Positions 35,287-39,414 of a stretch of 39,414 nucleotides of DNA are shown piece by piece. The position numbers and the translations under genes are program-made. A model generated the notes under the pieces. That model did no database searches, had not been told where the DNA came from, and saw only the letters and a program-made list of their open reading frames with translations. The first letter of the stretch is position 1. Every line of letters begins with the position of its first letter. This DNA is from Bacillota bacterium (GTDB lineage: Bacteria > Bacillota > Clostridia > Peptostreptococcales > Anaerovoracaceae): NCBI GenBank assembly GCA_029008005.1, contig JAQXIX010000040.1, positions 1 through 39,414 of the forward strand. The letters are read 5' to 3'.

Positions 35287-35997
35287 ATGAAAGAACTTAA
35301 AGAAGTCTTCGACAGGCTTAACATAGAATTTGACGAAGAAAGAGAATCAAAATACAAAGGTTACATGGATGATGTGCTCGAACTAAATAAGAGTATAAAC
35401 CTTACAGCGATTACAGACAGAGATAAATTCATAGAAGGACATTATGTCGATTCTCTCGCATGTGCTTTTTTACAGGAATTCGATAAAGCGCGAAGAGTTG
35501 TTGATATAGGAACGGGAGGAGGCTTCCCCGGAGTTCCTTTAGCTATCGCATATCCTGACAAGGAGTTTGTTCTGGTCGATTCTCTTAATAAAAGAATCAA
35601 AATAATAAACAGCCTTTGCGAAAAATACGAAATTACGAATGTTAAGGCAATTCACGGCAGAGCAGAAGAACTCGCCAGAAAATCGGATTTAAGAGATTCA
35701 TTTGATATGTGTGTCTCGAGGGCAGTAGCGAATATGTCAACCCTTGTGGAATTATGCCTTCCTTTCGTGAAAACAGGAGGGTTCTTCGTAGCCTATAAAG
35801 GTCCGGAGAGCGATGAAGAAATAAACAATTCTGCAAAAGCCATTAAAACCCTCGGTGGTACTATGGATAGAATAGCTGCCGCCGAAATCGGACCAAGAGG
35901 AACGCAGCATCGGCTGGTAATTGTATCAAAAGAAAGGGAAACACCTAAAAAATATCCAAGGAAGCCCGGAACGCCGGGAAAAACTCCAATAAGATAA
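35287..35997 (+). CDS. rsmG: 16S rRNA (guanine527-N7)-methyltransferase RsmG (GidB)
   Basis: RsmG methylates G527 in the 530 loop of 16S rRNA with S-adenosylmethionine. The 236-residue protein has the SAM motif VVDIGTGGGFPGVPLAI, KRIKIINSLCEKY and the catalytic region CVSRAVANMSTLVELCLP followed by GGFFVAYKGP. Its C-terminus carries an extra basic Pro/Lys tail (KKYPRKPGTPGKTP). Loss of rsmG commonly gives low-level streptomycin resistance in other bacteria. Its stop codon is immediately followed by a parS site. Confidence 0.97.
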   Translation: MKELKEVFDRLNIEFDEERESKYKGYMDDVLELNKSINLTAITDRDKFIEGHYVDSLACAFLQEFDKARRVVDIGTGGGFPGVPLAIAYPDKEFVLVDSLNKRIKIINSLCEKYEITNVKAIHGRAEELARKSDLRDSFDMCVSRAVANMSTLVELCLPFVKTGGFFVAYKGPESDEEINNSAKAIKTLGGTMDRIAAAEIGPRGTQHRLVIVSKERETPKKYPRKPGTPGKTPIR

Positions 35998-36013
35998 TGT
36001 TTCACGTGAAACA
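35998..36013. other. parS centromere site 1
   Basis: TGTTTCACGTGAAACA is a perfect match to the 16-base parS consensus bound by ParB. It begins directly after the rsmG stop, 82 bases before parA. Confidence 0.97.
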
Positions 36014-36095
36014 TTATAAAAATTTGCTTAATTCTATAGAAGTATTTAAATTGATGGTATATAATAAGTCCGTATTCGAAAAACAGGAGGACGAA

Positions 36096-36872
36096 ATGGG
36101 AAAGGCGATAGCTATCTTTAACCAGAAGGGTGGAGTCGGTAAGACTACGACAAATATTAATCTGGCAGCATGTCTGGCAATGATGGATAAAAAGGTTCTT
36201 ATTCTTGATATTGACCCGCAAGGCAACACAACCAGCGGAGTGGGTATTTCCAAGAGAAACCTTGATGTTACGACCCATGAAATACTGATAGAAGAAAAAT
36301 ACAGACCTGAGGAGGCTGTTATTTCTACGGGGATAGAAAATCTCGATATTATGCCTGCCAGCGTACAGCTTGCAGGAGCAGAGGTGGAACTTATAGGAAT
36401 AGCTGGCAAGGAGAAAAGACTTAAACTGGCAATTGATGTTCTGAAGCCTGAATATGACTACATTTTCGTAGATTGCCCGCCTTCGCTGGGAATGCTGACT
36501 ATTAATGCGCTTACGGCAGTTGATTCTGTTCTGATTCCTATTCAGTGCGAATTTTATGCTCTTGAGGGTGTGAGTCAGCTAATGAGTACCATTGAAATAG
36601 TACGCAATAACTTAAATCCGGATCTTGAAATAGAAGGTGTAATTCTCAGCATGTTTGATGGAAGAACTAATCTCTCTGTCCAGGTTGTAGAGGAAGTAAA
36701 AAGATATTTCAAAGAAAAGGTATATACAACTGTTATTCCGAGAAATGTTCGTCTCGCAGAAGCGCCGAGCCACGGAATGCCGGTAATTCACTATGACCCA
36801 AGATCAACAGGGGCAATTGCATATAAGGAGTTTGCTGAAGAATTTCTCGAAAACGAGAGGAGAAACAGATAA
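36096..36872 (+). CDS. parA: Chromosome partitioning ATPase ParA (Soj)
   Basis: ParA dimerises on DNA with ATP and drives ParB-parS complexes apart; in Bacillus, Soj also regulates DnaA. The 258-residue protein has the deviant Walker A KGGVGKTT near residue 11, the DIDPQGN switch, and VDCPPSLG. I chose the ATG at 36096 because AGGAGG sits about 6 bases before it; a longer frame begins within parS and would read the centromere as coding. It is followed directly by parB, and parS sites bracket the pair. Confidence 0.97.
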   Translation: MGKAIAIFNQKGGVGKTTTNINLAACLAMMDKKVLILDIDPQGNTTSGVGISKRNLDVTTHEILIEEKYRPEEAVISTGIENLDIMPASVQLAGAEVELIGIAGKEKRLKLAIDVLKPEYDYIFVDCPPSLGMLTINALTAVDSVLIPIQCEFYALEGVSQLMSTIEIVRNNLNPDLEIEGVILSMFDGRTNLSVQVVEEVKRYFKEKVYTTVIPRNVRLAEAPSHGMPVIHYDPRSTGAIAYKEFAEEFLENERRNR

Positions 36873-37772
36873 ATGGCAGCACAGAGAAAAGTTGGAGGTC
36901 TGGGAAAGGGCCTTGATGCACTGTTCGGCGATGTAGAAATAGATCGCGCAAAGGCTGCAGAAAAAAAAGAAAAAGCTGAAGAAACGCCTGCAGAGGGAGG
37001 CGTTCTTTATATTGATATCAATAATATTAAACCAAACGCATCACAGCCCAGAAAATCCTTTGATGAGGAAAAACTCCGTGAGCTGGCAGACTCAATAGAA
37101 CAGCACGGACTGATTCAGCCTGTTGTATTGAGAAAGGCAGTTAAGGGATACGAGATTGTTGCCGGAGAAAGAAGATACAGAGCTGCGAGACTTATCGGTC
37201 TCAAAGAAATACCATGTATTGTTAAAACTCTTTCTGACGAAGAAAATATGCTTTTGGCTATTATCGAGAATATGCAGCGAGAAGATTTGAATCCTATCGA
37301 AGAAGCAGAAGGCCTTAAGCAGATGATAGATAAATACGGACTCACACAGGAACAGGTTTCAATAAGTGTGGGAAAGAGCAGACCATATATTTCAAACAGC
37401 CTAAGGCTGCTTAAACTTCCGGATGTAGTAAGAACTCTTACTGCAGAAGGGAAGATATCTATGGGACATGCCAGGGCGCTGGTAACTGTTAAGGATGAAG
37501 AACGCCAGATTAGACTGGCCGAAAGGGCAGCTGAAGAAGGGCTCTCTGTAAGAGAGATGGAAAAGCTCGCCGCAGCTTCTGATAAACCTAAATCGGCGCC
37601 TAAAAAGCAGGTGAAATCTCCTGATGAAAAAAGAGTGGAAGAGGATCTGAAGAAAATATTAGGTACAAAAGTAAATCTTTCCCGCAAAGGAAAGAAAGGT
37701 AAGATTGAAATAGAATTCTATTCTGCAGAAGAGTTGGATAGATTGATAGATATATTGAAAACACTGGGTTAG
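36873..37772 (+). CDS. parB: Chromosome partitioning protein ParB (Spo0J)
   Basis: The 299-residue protein shows the ParB opening RKVGGLGKGLDALFG, a Lys/Glu-rich linker, the CTP-binding domain with GERRYRAARLIG and ENMQREDLNPIEEA, a helix-turn-helix (TQEQVSISVGKSRPYISNSL) that reads parS, and a C-terminal dimer domain ending RLIDILKTLG. ParB spreads around parS as a CTP-dependent clamp and loads SMC. The ATG directly follows the parA stop, with GAGAGGAG upstream. Confidence 0.97.
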   Translation: MAAQRKVGGLGKGLDALFGDVEIDRAKAAEKKEKAEETPAEGGVLYIDINNIKPNASQPRKSFDEEKLRELADSIEQHGLIQPVVLRKAVKGYEIVAGERRYRAARLIGLKEIPCIVKTLSDEENMLLAIIENMQREDLNPIEEAEGLKQMIDKYGLTQEQVSISVGKSRPYISNSLRLLKLPDVVRTLTAEGKISMGHARALVTVKDEERQIRLAERAAEEGLSVREMEKLAAASDKPKSAPKKQVKSPDEKRVEEDLKKILGTKVNLSRKGKKGKIEIEFYSAEELDRLIDILKTLG

Positions 37773-37779
37773 AGTCTTT

Positions 37780-37795
37780 TGTTTCACGTGAAACA
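37780..37795. other. parS centromere site 2
   Basis: A second perfect copy of TGTTTCACGTGAAACA, 7 bases after the parB stop. With site 1 it brackets parAB at a spacing of about 1.8 kb. Confidence 0.97.
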
Positions 37796-37847
37796 GAAGA
37801 AAATAAATGTGTAAATAATGTTAGTTAATATAGAAAGAAGGTAAAAA

Positions 37848-39044
37848 ATGGAAAGAAATGTAGGAACAGTATCGAGAGGAATCAGATGCCCTATCTTCAG
37901 GGAAGGCGATGATGTAGGCAAGATTGTTGTCGACAGCGTTCTCAACGCAGCGTCAACTGATGGTTTCGAAATCAGAAACAGAGACATCATATGCATTACA
38001 GAATCAATTGTTGCAAGATCCCAGGGAAACTATGCATCGATTGATAACATAGCGGCAGACGTTAAGCGCCAGCTTGGTGGCGGCACTGTCGGAGTAATAT
38101 TCCCTATTCTTTCAAGAAACAGATTTGCAATCTGCCTCAGAGGCATTGCTAAGGGAGCAGATAAGATTGTTCTTATGCTCAGCTACCCAAGTGATGAAGT
38201 AGGAAATGCACTTCTCACTATGGATCAGCTTGATGAAGCAGGAATCGATCCGTACAGAGACGTAATGGATCTGGCTCATTACAGAGAACTGTTTGGTGAC
38301 AATAAGCACCAGTTCACAGGCGTTGACTATGTTAAATACTACAGCGACATTATCACAGAATGCGGAGCAGAGGTTGAGGTAATATTCGCTAATCGTGCTC
38401 AGGATATTCTCAATTACACAGATAAGGTAATCGCTTGTGATATCCACACAAGAGCAAGAAGCAAGAGACTTCTGAAGGCAGCAGGAGCTAATGTTATCGG
38501 ACTTGATGATATTCTCTGCAGTTCGGTTGACGGAAGCGGATACAATGAAGAGTTTGGCCTTCTCGGTTCAAATAAAGCAACAGAGAATACTGTAAAGCTT
38601 TTCCCTAAGACTAAGGAAAGTAAAGTTCTTGTAGAGGATGTACGCAAAGAATTTAAGGAAAGAACAGGCAAAGATGTTGAAGTAATGATTTACGGAGACG
38701 GTGCATTTAAGGATCCTGTTGGTAAAATCTGGGAGCTCGCAGACCCTCGCGTAGGAGTTGCATATACAGCAGGCCTGGAAGGAACTCCTAACGAACTTAA
38801 GCTTAAGTATCTTGCAGATAACGATTTCGGCAACCTTGAAGGAGATGAACTGAAGGAAGCAATTTCCGACAGAATCCGTGAGAAGGACGGAAGCCTTGTT
38901 GGTAAAATGGAATCAGAAGGAACAACTCCAAGACAGCTGACAGACCTTATCGGATCTCTTTGTGACCTGACATCAGGTTCAGGAGATAAAGGAACACCTG
39001 TTATCCACATTCAAGGTTACTTCGATAACTATGTAAGTGAATAA
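37848..39044 (+). CDS. Long CofE-like protein (F420-0:gamma-glutamyl ligase family)
   Basis: This 398-residue protein resembles the coenzyme F420-0:gamma-glutamyl ligase family. Family-like segments are RGIRCPIFREGDDVGKIVVD at the start, IICITESIVARSQGNY, and the late DGAFKDPVGKIWELADPRVG, which supplies acidic metal or nucleotide contacts. Archaeal CofE is about 250 residues; this version is about 150 longer, with an insert roughly between 120 and 240. CofE adds glutamates to F420, but no F420 biosynthesis gene is visible and the cofactor is not expected in this kind of bacterium, so the substrate is unknown. The ribosome-binding site is AAGG. It lies 76 bases after parB, with a terminator after its stop. 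Codons appear biased, as in well-expressed genes. Confidence 0.85.
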   Translation: MERNVGTVSRGIRCPIFREGDDVGKIVVDSVLNAASTDGFEIRNRDIICITESIVARSQGNYASIDNIAADVKRQLGGGTVGVIFPILSRNRFAICLRGIAKGADKIVLMLSYPSDEVGNALLTMDQLDEAGIDPYRDVMDLAHYRELFGDNKHQFTGVDYVKYYSDIITECGAEVEVIFANRAQDILNYTDKVIACDIHTRARSKRLLKAAGANVIGLDDILCSSVDGSGYNEEFGLLGSNKATENTVKLFPKTKESKVLVEDVRKEFKERTGKDVEVMIYGDGAFKDPVGKIWELADPRVGVAYTAGLEGTPNELKLKYLADNDFGNLEGDELKEAISDRIREKDGSLVGKMESEGTTPRQLTDLIGSLCDLTSGSGDKGTPVIHIQGYFDNYVSE

Positions 39045-39064
39045 AGATTTAAAAAATTTTTTAC

Positions 39065-39096
39065 GACCGGTATCGTTATGATGCCGGTCATTTTTA
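39065..39096 (+). terminator. Intrinsic terminator after the CofE-like gene
   Basis: GACCGGTATC (39065-39074), loop GTTAT, GATGCCGGTC (39080-39089), one G:T pair, then ATTTTTA. A strong rho-independent terminator 21 bases after the stop. Confidence 0.9.
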
Positions 39097-39237
39097 TGAT
39101 AATGTGGTCTTTGATTATCCCTGTTATGTTGCTGGAGTTGTTGCTGTCGGCTATGCGATACATCTCTTTAAACCACGTGATGATTATGCAATTATTATAG
39201 CTTGTAGTCTATCAAAGGACACTTGCAAAGGTACTGA
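39097..39237. other. Region between two terminators, no confident gene
   Basis: A plus-strand frame is open from 39053 to a TAA at 39265 (70 codons), but it runs through both hairpins and has no ATG or ribosome-binding site. It may be a decayed gene end or a small RNA between terminators. I cannot support a function. Confidence 0.3.
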
Positions 39238-39269
39238 TTACACCTGCCGGAAACGGCAGGTGTAATTTT
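39238..39269 (+). terminator. Perfect 12-bp hairpin with GAAA tetraloop
   Basis: TTACACCTGCCG (39238-39249), GAAA, CGGCAGGTGTAA (39254-39265), then TTTTG. It is a second strong terminator-like structure 140 bases after the first. What it would terminate is unclear. Confidence 0.8.
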
Positions 39270-39328
39270 GCCCATGTGACACTACACAAACAATCATAAT
39301 TTAATTTGTAAAAAACAACAAAAAACTG

Positions 39329-39357
39329 TTGACGTCGAGAAAAGAGAGTGCTAACAT
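39329..39357 (+). promoter_or_regulatory. Promoter with a CIRCE-like half-site before the last gene
   Basis: TTGACG (39329-39334), a 17-base spacer and TAACAT (39352-39357), with TGC before the -10. GAGTGCTAA (39346-39354) is an exact right half of the HrcA operator CIRCE. The left half at the proper 9-base spacing (39328-39336, GTTGACGTC) matches only 4 of 9 positions, so HrcA control is doubtful. Confidence 0.6.
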
Positions 39358-39393
39358 AAATTTGCAAATCAAAAAAGAGGAGTTAATTTACAA

Positions 39394-39414
39394 ATGACAC
39401 AGATTTTCAATAAG
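39394..39414 (+). CDS. Start of a gene cut off by the window end
   Basis: ATG at 39394 with GAGGAG about 11 bases upstream and a good promoter; only MTQIFNK is visible. The product cannot be identified. A stress-induced gene is possible from the CIRCE-like half-site. Confidence 0.6.

Noticed and set aside
35997-36095. N-terminal extension of ParA through parS
   Set aside because: The family begins near MGKAIAIF, and AGGAGG precedes the ATG at 36096.
39170-39185. CCACGTGATG as a parS-like site
   Set aside because: Only the CACGTGA core is shared; both flanks differ from the consensus.
39078-39200. 40-codon hydrophobic frame on the plus strand
   Set aside because: It starts inside the terminator stem, has no ribosome-binding site and overlaps a longer open frame; likely chance.

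Overview
This window is a chromosomal replication-origin region from a low-to-moderate GC Gram-positive anaerobe. Clostridia is the best fit, perhaps a Peptostreptococcales/Anaerovoracaceae-type lineage. The lineage guess is inference from gene order and family types: DivIC, RNase M5, GyrB/GyrA beside RecF, a ThrH-type phosphatase, and a CofE-like protein beside parAB. The core order is gyrA-gyrB-recF-dnaN-dnaA | rpmH-rnpA-yidD-yidC-jag-mnmE-mnmG-rsmG-parA-parB. Genes left of dnaA run mostly leftward and genes right of it run rightward, so most transcription follows fork movement away from an origin at about 27.8-29.5 kb.

Left arm, 1-14.4 kb (minus strand): a ribosomal/replication operon rpsF-ssb-rpsR lies behind a structured leader and ends in a strong terminator. 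An amidohydrolase follows. Then comes a long, tightly packed run: a soluble GdpP-like c-di-AMP phosphodiesterase, rplI, dnaB helicase, a DnaD-like protein carrying a helicase-loader-type zinc domain, a membrane-anchored M23 endopeptidase, divIC, rnmV, rsmA, an LtaS-like phosphoglycerol transferase and a truncated acetyltransferase. Replication, translation and envelope growth are interleaved here.

Middle, 14.5-20 kb: a mixed-strand section with lagging-strand islands. It holds a secreted protein of unknown function with a GH73 glucosaminidase, a sugar-nucleotide transferase, a degenerate shikimate-kinase homologue overlapping a DUF2148 ferredoxin-like protein, a PAP2 phosphatase, a PlsC acyltransferase and ThrH.

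Origin, 20-29.7 kb: trpS, gyrA, gyrB, recF, dnaN and dnaA. DnaA boxes lie on both sides of dnaA. The dnaA-dnaN gap also has a run of six TAG/TAA triplets next to tandem TGTTGAT boxes, matching the DnaA-trio unwinding element. The other cluster contains a palindromic box pair, and a box overlaps the likely dnaA promoter.

Right arm, 29.7-39.4 kb (plus strand): rpmH with a consensus promoter, rnpA, yidD, yidC, jag, mnmE, mnmG, rsmG, parA and parB. Two perfect parS sites flank parAB. A long CofE-like protein follows, then a region with two hairpin terminators and a promoter leading into a gene cut off by the window end.

The most unusual points are the DnaD/DnaC-N fusion without an AAA+ domain, the GdpP homologue without membrane helices, the P-loop-less shikimate-kinase homologue on an apparently leaderless transcript, and the CofE-like protein without visible F420 context. 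No rRNA, tRNA, CRISPR array, insertion sequence or prophage was recognised.
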